From Anaerolineae bacterium (GTDB lineage: Bacteria; Chloroflexota; Anaerolineae; Promineifilales; Promineifilaceae): 64,000 nucleotides of DNA. The stretch covers positions 165,876-229,875 of the forward strand of contig JAHDWJ010000003.1 in NCBI GenBank assembly GCA_023384415.1. The letters run 5' to 3'. The translations under genes and the position numbers were made by a program. Below are positions 16,900 to 26,098 of the stretch, piece after piece. How positions within the stretch are numbered: the first letter of the stretch is position 1; each line of letters begins with the position of its first letter. The notes beneath the pieces were generated by a model, which saw only the letters and a list, made by a program, of their open reading frames with translations, searched no databases and was not told the origin of the DNA.

Positions 16900-18300
16900 A
16901 TGAACCCAGCAAAGAAGTTAAATATGATTGGCTACTCTAAACATTTCAACGTTATTGTTGTGGGTGTGGGCGGGATGGGCAGTGCTACATGTTACCAGCT
17001 GGCGCGGCGAGGCAAACGGGTGTTAGGCATTGAGAAGTACGACATTCCCCATGACCTCGGCTCGTCCCATGGGTATACTCGCATCATCCGCCTGGCCTAT
17101 TATGAACACCCATCCTATGTCATGCTCCTCAGACGCTCCTATGAACTATGGGACGAGATTGAGCGGCGCACGGGGAGCAAACTGCTGCATAAAGTCGGCT
17201 CCATTGACGCCGGCCCGGCTGATAGCTGGGTGTTCAAAGGGTCGCTGCAATCGTGTGTGGAGCATGATTTGCCCCATGAAGTCCTGACCGGCAAGGAACT
17301 GCATGACCGGTTCCCTGGCTACAATCTGCCCCACGACCATCTGGCACTGTTGCAGCCGGATGGCGGGTTCCTGGTGCCAGAGCAGGCCACTGTTGCCTTC
17401 ACCGAGGCGGCCCAGGCATTGGGAGCGGAGATTCACGGCCGCGAAGAGATGCTGGAGTGGCACCCTACTGTTGAAGGAGGGGTGCGCGTCCTCACCGACC
17501 GGGCCGAATATACGGCTGACCGGCTGATCATCACCGCCGGGTCATGGAACCAGAATGTGCTGCCCTTTTTGCGCGGGTTGGCCGTGCCAGAGCGTCAGGT
17601 GCTGGCCTGGTTGCAGCCGGAACGGCCGGAACTGTTCCGCCCGGAGCGGTTCCCGGTGTTTAACTGCCTGGTGAATGAAGGGCGGTATTATGGCTTCCCG
17701 GTGTTTGGGGTGCCGGGGTTCAAATTTGGCAAATACCACCATTTTGAGGAGCAGGGTTGGGCCGATGCGGTTGATTTTGAACCTCGTTGGGATGATGAGG
17801 AGATGCTGCGAGAGTTTGCCGCCCGTTATTTCCCCATGGGCGCGGGGCCGGTGATGTCGTTGAAGGCGTGCATGTTTACCAACTCGCCGGATGGGCATTT
17901 CATTATGGATTTGCACCCGGATTATCCGCAGGTGTCGTTCGCGGCCGCGTTCTCTGGTCATGGGTATAAGTTCGCCAGCGTCATCGGCGAAATCCTGGCC
18001 GACCTGGCCGAGCGGGGGGATACCCGCCACGACATCAGCCTGTTTAACCTGGCCCGGTTTACCGGGCAGGTGAGTGCCCTCCATGCCGGGCACATGGCCG
18101 ACGTCGGGCTGCCCGTCATACGCAGACAAACCCCACGTCGCCTTATCCCCGAGACGGGTTTTGGCTATAGAGGTAGATATTTGCGGCAACAAAGGGGTGG
18201 ATTGCGGCCGCATCATCACCACTCCCACACCCATTCCACCCTCATGGACTCGACCGATCCACTGTATTGGGAACAGGATTCAGTTAAACCATTTTGGTAA
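16900..18300 (+). CDS. Monomeric sarcosine oxidase / N-methyl amino acid oxidase-like flavoprotein
   Basis: A 466-residue DAO-family flavoenzyme. The FAD Rossmann motif VGVGGMGSATCYQLARRG, the SSHGYTRIIRLAYYEHPSYV block and GSIDAGP match monomeric sarcosine oxidase and SolA. The motif SLKACMFTNSPDGHF contains the cysteine that carries covalent FAD in this family. It would oxidise sarcosine or a related N-methyl amino acid to the demethylated amine, formaldehyde and peroxide. The extra C-terminal tail (about residues 405-466, with PHHHHSHTHS) is not part of the family. The ATG at 16900 abuts the previous stop, and the ATG at 16924 is an alternative start with a better ribosome site. Confidence 0.85.
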   Translation: MNPAKKLNMIGYSKHFNVIVVGVGGMGSATCYQLARRGKRVLGIEKYDIPHDLGSSHGYTRIIRLAYYEHPSYVMLLRRSYELWDEIERRTGSKLLHKVGSIDAGPADSWVFKGSLQSCVEHDLPHEVLTGKELHDRFPGYNLPHDHLALLQPDGGFLVPEQATVAFTEAAQALGAEIHGREEMLEWHPTVEGGVRVLTDRAEYTADRLIITAGSWNQNVLPFLRGLAVPERQVLAWLQPERPELFRPERFPVFNCLVNEGRYYGFPVFGVPGFKFGKYHHFEEQGWADAVDFEPRWDDEEMLREFAARYFPMGAGPVMSLKACMFTNSPDGHFIMDLHPDYPQVSFAAAFSGHGYKFASVIGEILADLAERGDTRHDISLFNLARFTGQVSALHAGHMADVGLPVIRRQTPRRLIPETGFGYRGRYLRQQRGGLRPHHHHSHTHSTLMDSTDPLYWEQDSVKPFW

Positions 18301-18441
18301 TAAAGCAATATTGACACAACTGAAAGAACTCCCGCAGAGACGCAGAGGCGCGAAGTTGCCAGAAAAAAATTTGGGCCAAATGGAGTCATTTGTGGCTGTT
18401 TTTAGAAAATTCAATCTTGAGACCATTGTAAGGAATTAACC

Positions 18442-20883
18442 ATGCAGGATCAGGCGCGATTGGTAATCGTTGGGGCGGGGATTGTGGGGTGCAGTGCGGC
18501 GTACCATCTGGCCAAGCTGGGCTGGCGGGATATTTTGGTGCTGGACCAGGGGCCGCTGTTTGAGACGGGCGGTTCCACCTCCCACGCCCCTGGCCTGATT
18601 TTCCAAACGAATGGTTCACGCTTAATGTGCCAGATGGCCCAATATACGGTTCATTTGCTCCGTGAGCTGACCTACCGTGATACACCCTGTTTTTATGAGG
18701 TCGGCAGCGTCGAAGTGGCAGCGACGCCGGAGCGGGTGACGGATTTGTACCGGCGGCAGGGATGGGCAACCGCCTACGGCCTGGAAGCACAAATCATCTC
18801 GCCAGTTGAGGTGAAACGGATGATCCCCATCATTAACGAGGATGTGGTGCTGGCGGGGTACCATGTGCCGTCGGATGGGGATGCGCGGGGGTGGTACGCG
18901 GCCGCAGCCCTGGCTCATCAGGCTATGGCAGCCGGTGGTGTAGCCTTCCAGGGAGAGACAAAGGTGCTGGGTCTCCTGGTAGAAAAAGGGCGGGTGACAG
19001 GAGTGATGACGGATCGCGGCCGCGTCACCTGCGAAACCGTTCTCCTCTGCACCAACATCTGGGGGCCGGTGCTGGGGGACAAACTGGGGCTGCCCCTGCC
19101 CCTCTACGCCGTCGAACACCAATACCTCATCAGCCAACCCCTGCCCGAACTGGCCCAAGACCGAGAACGGTTTGTGACCCATCCTATTTTGCGTCATCAA
19201 GACAAACGGATGTATTTCCGCCAGCACGGAGACGCTTATGGTGTGGGCAGCTACTGCCACGAACCCCGTCTGGTCAGCCCGTACACCCTCAAGAAGTCAG
19301 CCATTCACCCATTCACCCCCGGCGATTTTGACGAAGCCCACGAAGCGACCAATCGGCTGCTGCCCGCGCTCAAGGGGCGGAAATATGTCACCCAGTTCAA
19401 CGGCATGTTCGCCTTCACCATTGACGGCTACCCGGTGTTGGGGGAAAGCCAGACCACCAAAGGGGTATGGTCGGCCATCGGTATCTGGGTGACTCACAGC
19501 GGCGGGGCGGGAAAAACCATCGCCGAATTGATGAGTTATGGCACAACCGAATGGGACATCCGCGAGGCCAGCATCCACCGCTTCCACGCCCATCACACCA
19601 CTCCCAGCTATGTGGCTCTGCGCTGTGCCCAGCAGTACCGCGAGGTGTACGACATCATCCACCCGTTGCAGCAGATGGAAAATCCGCGCCACCTGCGCCT
19701 CAGCCCGTACCATGAGCGGCTGGTGGCCCAACAAGGGGTCTTTTTTGAGAACAGCGGCTGGGAAGTGGCCCAATGGTATGAGGCGAATGAACGGCTGCTG
19801 GTGGAGTTTAGCGGCCGCATTCCCAAACGCACCGGGTGGGCAGCCAAAAACTGGTCCCCCATCCAGGGAGCCGAACATCTGGCAACGCGGGAGCGGGTAG
19901 GGCTGTTCAACCTGACCCAATTCACCAAAATTGAGGTGCGCGGGCCGGGGGCATTGGCCTTCCTGAATTATATGGCCGCCAATCAGGTAGATCAGCCAGT
20001 GGGCAAGGTGGTGTATACGGCCCTGCTCAATCAGGCTGGGGGGATCAAGGCCGATTTGACCATCACCCGCACCGGTGAGGAGCAGTTCCTGGTGTTGACC
20101 GGAGCCGGGGGGGGGCCACATGATCTGGCCTGGTTACGCCAACACGCCCCCACCGATGGCTCGGTGACGATTGAAGATGTGACCTCACGGTATGCGGCGG
20201 TAGGGTTATGGGGGCCATTGGCGCGGGAGGTGTTGGCCCGCGTGACCCCGGATGATGTAGGGAATGAGGCGTTTCCTTATTTTACGGCGCGGCCGCTGAC
20301 CATAGACAGTATCCCCGCCTACGCTTTGCGCCTCTCCTACGCCGGAGAGTTGGGCTGGGAGATTTACGCGCCGATGGAGATGGGATTGCGGCTGTGGGAT
20401 CTGTTGTGGGAGGCGGGTCAGCCATCCGGGTTGGTGGCGGTAGGGGCCGGGGCGTTCAACTCCCTACGCCTGGAGAAAGGGTATCGCGCCTGGGGCAGCG
20501 ACATCCACACCGAATACAACCCGTATGAGGCCGGGTTAGGTTGGGCGATACGGCTCAAGAAGGGGGATTTCCTGGGACGGGACGCGCTGCTCAAAGTGCG
20601 TGAGCAGGGTATCCGGCGGCAGTTGTGCTGCCTGACGTTGACCGAGCCGGGGGCCGTACTGCTGGGCAAAGAGCCGATTTTAGCAGGGGAGAAGTTGTTG
20701 GGGTATGTGACCAGCAGTGATTTTGGCTACAGTGTGGGCCAGCAAATCGTGTATGGCTACCTGCCGGTGGCGTATGCCGTGCCAGGTACACAGGTGGAGG
20801 TACAATATTTTCGCGGCCGCCACACCGCTACTGTTTACCATGAACCTTTATTCGATGCAATTATGCAACGGTTGAAAAATTAA
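18442..20883 (+). CDS. Dimethylglycine/sarcosine dehydrogenase, FAD plus GcvT domains
   Basis: An 813-residue two-domain enzyme. Residues 1-380 are a DAO FAD-binding domain (VIVGAGIVGCSAAYHLAKLGW), with the His of GGSTSHAPGL at the place that binds FAD covalently in DMGDH/SARDH. A linker (DUF/FAO_M, about 385-440) is followed by a GcvT_N domain (GLFNLTQFTKIEVRGPGA, LSYAGELGWEIYAP) and GcvT_C (LLGYVTSSDFGYSVGQQ). Such enzymes oxidise dimethylglycine or sarcosine and load the C1 unit onto tetrahydrofolate. With the MttB-family protein, GcvT-like protein and sarcosine oxidase it forms a stepwise demethylation route from betaine-type amines to glycine. Confidence 0.88.
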   Translation: MQDQARLVIVGAGIVGCSAAYHLAKLGWRDILVLDQGPLFETGGSTSHAPGLIFQTNGSRLMCQMAQYTVHLLRELTYRDTPCFYEVGSVEVAATPERVTDLYRRQGWATAYGLEAQIISPVEVKRMIPIINEDVVLAGYHVPSDGDARGWYAAAALAHQAMAAGGVAFQGETKVLGLLVEKGRVTGVMTDRGRVTCETVLLCTNIWGPVLGDKLGLPLPLYAVEHQYLISQPLPELAQDRERFVTHPILRHQDKRMYFRQHGDAYGVGSYCHEPRLVSPYTLKKSAIHPFTPGDFDEAHEATNRLLPALKGRKYVTQFNGMFAFTIDGYPVLGESQTTKGVWSAIGIWVTHSGGAGKTIAELMSYGTTEWDIREASIHRFHAHHTTPSYVALRCAQQYREVYDIIHPLQQMENPRHLRLSPYHERLVAQQGVFFENSGWEVAQWYEANERLLVEFSGRIPKRTGWAAKNWSPIQGAEHLATRERVGLFNLTQFTKIEVRGPGALAFLNYMAANQVDQPVGKVVYTALLNQAGGIKADLTITRTGEEQFLVLTGAGGGPHDLAWLRQHAPTDGSVTIEDVTSRYAAVGLWGPLAREVLARVTPDDVGNEAFPYFTARPLTIDSIPAYALRLSYAGELGWEIYAPMEMGLRLWDLLWEAGQPSGLVAVGAGAFNSLRLEKGYRAWGSDIHTEYNPYEAGLGWAIRLKKGDFLGRDALLKVREQGIRRQLCCLTLTEPGAVLLGKEPILAGEKLLGYVTSSDFGYSVGQQIVYGYLPVAYAVPGTQVEVQYFRGRHTATVYHEPLFDAIMQRLKN

Positions 20884-21188
20884 GGAATAAATTCACGAAA
20901 AAGTCAGGGGCAGTTGCATCGCCTGATCTTGCTTATCTTTTCGCTTGGGCCACCACAACCCAACCATTGTGAAAATATGCGGGTGTGTTGAAATGTTACC
21001 GAGGTAAAAATGCAAATCTTTATCTGGGGCGCATACTTGGTTTTTCAACTTATCAACAACTTTATCTGATGCTTCTTTGGTTGCACTAAGCCTAAAGAAG
21101 TATGATCAATACTTTGGCGTTCTTGTAAAGCCTTGACGATTGCCAACCTCATTGCTCAACATTCTGATACCAACGATCCCATCGTTGA
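20884..21188. other. Intergenic region, no gene seen
   Basis: This 305-base AT-richer stretch has no supported ORF and no GCGGCCGC site. It marks the left edge of the toxin-antitoxin island and may hold the decayed start of the DUF3368-type gene that follows. Confidence 0.4.
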
Positions 21189-21467
21189 AAATCATTTGGG
21201 GAAGCCCAGGTTATCGTTTTAGCTCAACGCCCTGAGTACCGTTATGATTTACTTCTATTGGATGAACTGGCAGCCAGGGCTGTAGCTAAACAAAATAGAG
21301 TGCGACTTTCGGGTTTCCCCGGTGTGTTATTGTTAGCGGTACAAATGGGTTTGATTTCAGCGGCAGAGTTGAAAAATCGGTTAGAGATATGTCAATTACA
21401 AGGAACCCATTATGGTGTAAAATTTATTGAACAGGTTTATGAGATGGCAAAGAAAGGACAAAAATAA
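21189..21467 (+). pseudogene. Truncated DUF3368-type (PIN-like) toxin
   Basis: The open frame after TGA at 21186-21188 encodes the C-terminal half of a DUF3368 protein: LLLDELAARAVAKQNRVRLSG, GVLLLAVQMGLISAAELKNRLE and a closing helix. The family N-terminus with its first metal-binding Asp is missing. The annotatable part from the ATG at 21258 has 69 residues. A short copy of its 3' end is repeated at 23000-23055. Confidence 0.7.
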
Positions 21468-21469
21468 TC

Positions 21470-21700
21470 ATGGTCCAAAAAGTGATTCACGAACCCAAAG
21501 CCACCCTCATGTCAGCCGATGAAGTTTGGGGTGATGCTCAAGAGATTGCCGCTGTATTACGACACAATTTGCTTGAAGCCGAGCCGGTGGTCAAGTTACA
21601 GATACCTTTTTCTAGTTTTCTATCCGCTTTGGACAGCTTTAGTCGAGATGAACTGGTTGTTTTACGCCAGCGATTAGAAGAACGGTTGGCGACAACCTGA
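21470..21700 (+). CDS. Small protein downstream of the truncated toxin
   Basis: A 76-residue protein starting two bases after the previous stop. It is acidic and helix-rich (ADEVWGDAQEIAAVLRHNLLEAE, LDSFSRDELVVLRQRLEERLA). I do not recognise the family. The position suggests a partner of the truncated DUF3368-type protein. In the partial duplicate at 23.0 kb only its first codons remain. Confidence 0.5.
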   Translation: MVQKVIHEPKATLMSADEVWGDAQEIAAVLRHNLLEAEPVVKLQIPFSSFLSALDSFSRDELVVLRQRLEERLATT

Positions 21701-21748
21701 CTACAGTTCCACATATTCCCTATTATCGTTTTCACCCTCACACACCGG

Positions 21749-21982
21749 TCAAACAAGTTGGTCAATATTGAACTGCATCAACTTCCCCTGCACTGATTCC
21801 AAAATTGAATCACGAATGAAGGTGCTGGCATTCAAAATTTCAAGCCCAATTAACTCACCCAACTCGTTGAGTTCGGCGGTAATATTGGGGCTAAGTTCAA
21901 TGCTGTTGCTTTCCGGGCCATCAGAAACAACCAGGTGCAAAGCATCCTCTTTTTCAAAATAAATCAGACGTGGTTTATTCAT
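21749..21982 (-). CDS. DUF2283 protein
   Basis: From the ATG at 21982 it has 77 residues. The pattern NKPRLIYFEKEDALHLVVSD, then SIELSPNITAELNELGELIGLEILNAS, is typical of DUF2283. These small beta-rich proteins are often antitoxin-like partners of DUF4258 toxins, but no DUF4258 gene is present. Instead a 66-residue acidic protein lies upstream on the same strand. A 140-base portion of this gene's 3' half is duplicated at 23079-23215. Confidence 0.75.
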   Translation of the reverse strand: MNKPRLIYFEKEDALHLVVSDGPESNSIELSPNITAELNELGELIGLEILNASTFIRDSILESVQGKLMQFNIDQLV

Positions 21983-22005
21983 TGACAAATCTCCCGGCCT
22001 TAATC

Positions 22006-22206
22006 TCAAGCCAACCGCCGGTAAAGTTCCTCGTTCTTCTCAAGCACACGGCGCAAACTTTTGTGAAATGCTTCAGCGGGCTGGTTAAGAAGTTCGTCGA
22101 GTTTGGGCGCATCTTCATCACTGGCGGCTTCCCAGGTGGTTATTTCTTCTACCAGAGACAATTCTTCATCCAGTTTATGCTGTTCAACCATCGTTGTTCC
22201 ATCCAA
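22006..22206 (-). CDS. Small acidic protein upstream of DUF2283 gene
   Basis: A 66-residue (61 if the second ATG at 22191 is used) acidic helical protein: HKLDEELSLVEEITTWEAASDEDAPKLDELLNQP, then AFHKSLRRVLEKNEELYRR. I do not recognise it. It lies 23 bases upstream of the DUF2283 gene and could be its operon partner within this toxin-antitoxin island. Confidence 0.5.
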   Translation of the reverse strand: MDGTTMVEQHKLDEELSLVEEITTWEAASDEDAPKLDELLNQPAEAFHKSLRRVLEKNEELYRRLA

Positions 22207-22254
22207 ATGAGAATAATGAGCTATCCTAATTCAAAGCCAAACCGGTATGCGGGC

Positions 22255-22494
22255 TTAATTCAGCCGGTCATATTCTTCAGGCTCCACATCCGGCACTTTC
22301 GCCAACACCGCTTCGTATTTGGCCCGACTGCCTCGTTTGGCTCGCTCTTCCAGATATTCTTCGGTCATCAAAGCCGACATTTTTTCGGCTAAAGCAACCA
22401 TAATCAGTTGGTTTAGGGAAATGCCTTCACGTTGCGCCAACTCTTTAGCATGTTCATGCAGATAATCTGGTAAACGAAGACTCAGTGTACTCAT
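22255..22494 (-). CDS. Ribbon-helix-helix antitoxin
   Basis: A 79-residue protein with an RHH/HicB-like DNA-binding N-terminus: STLSLRLPDYLHEHAKELAQ followed by REGISLNQLIMVALAEKM. The C-terminal tail (about 45-79) is charged and would wrap the toxin. Its start overlaps the stop of the upstream PIN gene by four bases. It probably represses the pair's promoter and neutralises the toxin. Confidence 0.85.
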   Translation of the reverse strand: MSTLSLRLPDYLHEHAKELAQREGISLNQLIMVALAEKMSALMTEEYLEERAKRGSRAKYEAVLAKVPDVEPEEYDRLN

Positions 22495-22919
22495 GAGTGA
22501 TATACTCCTGGGCGGTTGAGAAATTCACCCGGCGTCAGAGCAGCCACACCAAATTTCTCAATCCCGATAAAATCACGCTTGTTGAATGTAATGATAAAGT
22601 TGCACTGCGCTTTGACAGCTAATTCCAAAACCATCTCATCTTTGGGATCGCGGAGTGTAGGACGCCATAGATAATGTATTTTGTGTCTATTGCCAATGTT
22701 GCACCAGTAATCAAGCAGGTTTGTTACATCTGTTTCTGTCAATCCTAATTCGGAAAGCTGTCGCAAAAGAGCATCCTGGTATTCCAAAATAAGGGGCACC
22801 GACAGGTTAATCTCAAAATTACTGCGACCAATGAGACGAAGTAGCTGAAAAGAACTCCCTTTCCGTGAGCGCAATCCAGCTATGACAACATTTGTATCTA
22901 TGACGACTTGAATTGTCAT
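22491..22919 (-). CDS. PIN-family toxin (PIN_3 type)
   Basis: A 142-residue PIN ribonuclease: VVIDTNVVIAGLRSRKGSS carries the first catalytic Asp, LILEYQDALLR the Glu, DPKDEMVLELAVKA the second Asp pair and IITFNKRDF the last. It matches 'putative toxin-antitoxin system toxin component, PIN family'. It is translated first and coupled to the RHH antitoxin. The pair lies between two partial copies of another module. Confidence 0.85.
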   Translation of the reverse strand: MTIQVVIDTNVVIAGLRSRKGSSFQLLRLIGRSNFEINLSVPLILEYQDALLRQLSELGLTETDVTNLLDYWCNIGNRHKIHYLWRPTLRDPKDEMVLELAVKAQCNFIITFNKRDFIGIEKFGVAALTPGEFLNRPGVYHS

Positions 22920-22999
22920 AGTGGTATGTTATACGATACCAAATGTATAGGCAAGAGGAAGCGTGGATAAGCGTGGATAATTGAAGATCGTGTAAAATA

Positions 23000-23220
23000 A
23001 TGAAGCAGATTTATGAGATGGCAAAGAAAGGACGAAAACAATCATGGCCCAATCAAGCAAGTTGGGCACCGCTAAACTGCATCAGCTTCCCCTATACTGA
23101 TCCCAAAATTGAATCACGAATGAAGGTGCTGGCATTCAGGATTTCAAGACGAATCATCTCCCCTAACTCGTTGGGTTCGGCGGTGATGTTGGGGCTGAGT
23201 TCAATGCTGTCACTTCATGT
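23000..23220. pseudogene. Partial duplicate of the 21.4-21.9 kb module
   Basis: Bases 23015-23053 nearly repeat 21444-21480 (the end of the DUF3368-type gene and the start of the 76-residue gene). After a deletion, 23079-23215 repeats about 140 bases of the DUF2283 gene's 3' half (21769-21910) at roughly 85 percent by eye. The copies are in direct orientation and flank the DUF2283/RHH/PIN genes. The duplicate abuts the valS stop. Confidence 0.8.
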
Positions 23221-23221
23221 T

Positions 23222-25903
23222 TCATCCACCCTGGACCAGGCGAGCGGCAATCTGGGTTTGACTGGCTTGGAGTTGGGCCAGTTTTTCTTTTTCCCGCTGT
23301 ACCACATCGGCGGGAGCGCGTTGGGCGAACGGGCTGTTGAGGAGTTTTTGCAGCCGTTCTATCTGCCCTTGCAGGTCAGCCAGCTCTTTGTTTAGACGCT
23401 CCCGCTCGGCACTCAGGTCTACCAATCCGGCCAGGGGCAGGTAGGTGGTGATTTCGCCCAGGGGAATGGTGAGGGCGTTATCGGGCGCGGCCGCATCCCT
23501 CTTAATCACCAACCCCCCCTCATCCAACCGGGCCAAAAAGGCCAATACCTCACGCTGGCTCTCGATAAACCCGGCCATCGGCCCGGCCACAACCAGGGCC
23601 GGTATCCTTTTGCCCGCTTCGACATTGCTCTCGGCACGGGTGGCCCGGATGCGGGTAATCAGCTCGCGAATCCGCTCGAACGCGGCCGCGACCTCTCCAT
23701 AAGCAGCCGGCTGCGGCCGCGGCCAATCAGCGATCATCAATGCTTCGGCCCACCCTTCAACGGGCGAGATGCCAACGGGCTGGAAAGCCTGTTTTATCTG
23801 CTGCCACGTCTCTTCGGTGACATACGGGATGAAGGGATGGAGCAGGCGCAGGCAGCTATCTAAAACGTGGCAGAGGATAGAGGCGGTGGTCCACGCGGCC
23901 GCGCCCCCCTGACGAAGCTGCACTTTGCCGATTTCCACATACCAATCAGCAAATTCGCCCCAGAGGAACTCATACGCCTGGCGGCCGGCTTCCCCATATT
24001 GGTAACTATCCATCAGCCGATTGACATCCCGCACCAGTTCATTAAGCTGGTGCAGCACCCATTGATCGGCGGCGGTATAGACTGGGGTCTCTGGTTTGGC
24101 TGCCGGATCCAGCCCATCTAATGCCCGCACGGCAAACCGGGCCGCGTTCCATATTTTATTAGCAAAATTCCGGTTGCTGGCAACTTTGGCCAGGGCCAGG
24201 TTGAGATCGTTGCCTGGTGTACCGCTGGTGAGCAGGGTAAAGCGCAGGGCATCGGTGCCCATCTCTTCCATGACGGTGATCGGGTCTACCACGTTGCCAA
24301 TGGTTTTGCTCATTTTGCGGCCGTGTTCATCCCGCACCAGCCCATGCAAATAAATCGTATGGAATGGGATGTCGTTGGTGAACAGGAGTCCGGTCATCAC
24401 CATGCGGGCCACCCAGAAGAAGAGGATGTCATAGCCCGTTTCTAACACATCGGTTGGGTAAAACCGCTGTAAATCGGGATTGTTTTGCGGCCAGCCCAGA
24501 GTGCTAAACGGCCACAAGGCACTGGAGAACCAGGTATCCAGCACATCGGGGTCTTGCTCCAGGTGAACATCCGGGCCAAATTGAGCGATGGCTTTCTGGT
24601 ACGCCTCAGCTTCATCACGGGCGACCACATATTGCTCCTCTTGCCCCCCTACATACCAGACGGGAATGCGGTGACCCCACCATAGTTGGCGGCTGATGCA
24701 CCAGGGGCGGATGTTGGTAAGCCAGTTTTCCCACACCTTGTTGAACCGGTCGGGGATGATCTGGATGCGGCCGCTGCGAACCGCCTCTAACCCCATCTTG
24801 GCCATCGGTTCCGCATCCACAAACCATTGTTTGCTGACCATCGGCTCAATAATCTCCCCACCCCGCTGGCTGCGCGGCACATTCAGGATGTATGGCTCTT
24901 TCCTGATCGTCAGACCGACCGCTTCCATATCAGCCCATAACTTTTCCCGGCAGGCAAACCGATCCAGGCCAGCGTAAGCACCCGCTTCACTGCTCATGGT
25001 GGCGTCCCGGTTCATCACATTGACAATTGCCAGGTGGTGCCGCTTGCCAATCTCAAAATCGTTGGGATCATGGCCTGGGGTCACTTTTAACGCCCCGGTA
25101 CCAAAACTCACATCCACATAACTATCAGCGATAATGGGGATTTCCCGGTTGAGCATGGGCACCAGGGCGGTTTGGCCGATGTACTGTTGGTAACGTTCAT
25201 CGTCGGGGTGGACGGCGACGGCGGTATCCCCCAAAATCGTCTCCGGGCGGGTGGTGGCGACGGGCAAGAAGCCCCCTCCTTTCACAGGGTATTGAAAATG
25301 GTACAGGAAACCCGGCTCTTCACTGTACTCCACCTCTAAATCAGAGACGGCGGTTTGTAAACCGGGCGACCAATTGACGAGATATTCGCTGCGATAAATC
25401 AGCCCCATCCGGTAAAGCCGGTTAAATGCCTCAACGACCGCTTTGTTTAACCCTTCATCCAGGGTAAACCGCTCTCGATCCCAATCGCAGGAAGCTCCCA
25501 GGCGACGCAGTTGTTGGGTGATGTAGCCGCCATATTTTTCTTTCCAGGCCCAGGCTCGGGCTACAAAAGCGTCACGCCCAATTTGCTGGCGGCTGGTGCC
25601 TTCTTTGATCAACGCTTTTTCTACCTGGAGTTGGGTGGCGATGCCGGCGTGATCGGTGCCGGGCACCCATAGGGCAGCCAACCCTTTCATGCGGGCGTGA
25701 CGGATCATCAAATCTTCCAGGGCTACGAACATGGCATGCCCCATGTGCAGCTCGCCGGTGACGTTGGGAGGTGGGATAGAGATGACGAAAGGTTTGGCGT
25801 CGGGTGGCCGCACTTCGGGTTTGAACCAGCCATTGCTCTCCCACCATTGGTAGAGTCGCTGCTCGGTGCTGTTGTAATCGTAGGCTTTGGGCATTTCGGA
25901 CAT
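23222..25903 (-). CDS. valS: Valine-tRNA ligase
   Basis: An 893-residue class I synthetase that charges tRNA-Val. The HIGH motif appears as HMGHA (53-57), with PPPNVTGELHMGHAM and WVPGTDHAGIATQ as diagnostic ValRS blocks, and KMSKTIGN as the KMSKS loop. The CP1 editing domain includes TTRPETILGDTAVAVHP and the anticodon-binding region DRWIL-type block (ADQWVLHQLNELV). The C-terminal coiled coil (LVDLSAERERLNKELADLQGQ) binds the tRNA elbow. It is preceded by a T-box leader with a GUC specifier, so expression should rise when tRNA-Val is uncharged. Confidence 0.97.
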   Translation of the reverse strand: MSEMPKAYDYNSTEQRLYQWWESNGWFKPEVRPPDAKPFVISIPPPNVTGELHMGHAMFVALEDLMIRHARMKGLAALWVPGTDHAGIATQLQVEKALIKEGTSRQQIGRDAFVARAWAWKEKYGGYITQQLRRLGASCDWDRERFTLDEGLNKAVVEAFNRLYRMGLIYRSEYLVNWSPGLQTAVSDLEVEYSEEPGFLYHFQYPVKGGGFLPVATTRPETILGDTAVAVHPDDERYQQYIGQTALVPMLNREIPIIADSYVDVSFGTGALKVTPGHDPNDFEIGKRHHLAIVNVMNRDATMSSEAGAYAGLDRFACREKLWADMEAVGLTIRKEPYILNVPRSQRGGEIIEPMVSKQWFVDAEPMAKMGLEAVRSGRIQIIPDRFNKVWENWLTNIRPWCISRQLWWGHRIPVWYVGGQEEQYVVARDEAEAYQKAIAQFGPDVHLEQDPDVLDTWFSSALWPFSTLGWPQNNPDLQRFYPTDVLETGYDILFFWVARMVMTGLLFTNDIPFHTIYLHGLVRDEHGRKMSKTIGNVVDPITVMEEMGTDALRFTLLTSGTPGNDLNLALAKVASNRNFANKIWNAARFAVRALDGLDPAAKPETPVYTAADQWVLHQLNELVRDVNRLMDSYQYGEAGRQAYEFLWGEFADWYVEIGKVQLRQGGAAAWTTASILCHVLDSCLRLLHPFIPYVTEETWQQIKQAFQPVGISPVEGWAEALMIADWPRPQPAAYGEVAAAFERIRELITRIRATRAESNVEAGKRIPALVVAGPMAGFIESQREVLAFLARLDEGGLVIKRDAAAPDNALTIPLGEITTYLPLAGLVDLSAERERLNKELADLQGQIERLQKLLNSPFAQRAPADVVQREKEKLAQLQASQTQIAARLVQGG

Positions 25904-25917
25904 GGGAGACCTCGTTG

Positions 25918-25978
25918 TTAGTGTATTGGTGTATTAGTGTATTGGTGCATTAGTACATTAGTGCGTTGGTGTATTGGT
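25918..25978. repeat. Low-complexity GTGTATTAGT/GTGTATTGGT leader
   Basis: Directly upstream of valS, about six units of GTGTATTGGT / GTGTATTAGT / GTACATTAGT type follow one another. The same words occur at 659-720, 55430-55500 and 60665-60690. It lies in the mRNA between the T-box terminator and the start codon. Confidence 0.65.
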
Positions 25979-26061
25979 TGTGGGGATGGGTAGTTGGGGG
26001 GATTGCTACGCTCGTGCAGTTGTTACAGTTAGCCCCTTCGCCTTAGCCCCATCTTTGGCCA

Positions 26062-26098
26062 CAAAAAAACCCTCTGATCCGATCAAGGACGAGAGGGT
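26062..26098 (-). terminator. Attenuator terminator of the valS T-box
   Basis: Minus-strand hairpin (ACCCTCT pairing with AGAGGGT around a TGATC/GATCA inner helix) followed by TTTTTTTG. It is the terminator that competes with the T-box antiterminator. Confidence 0.85.
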
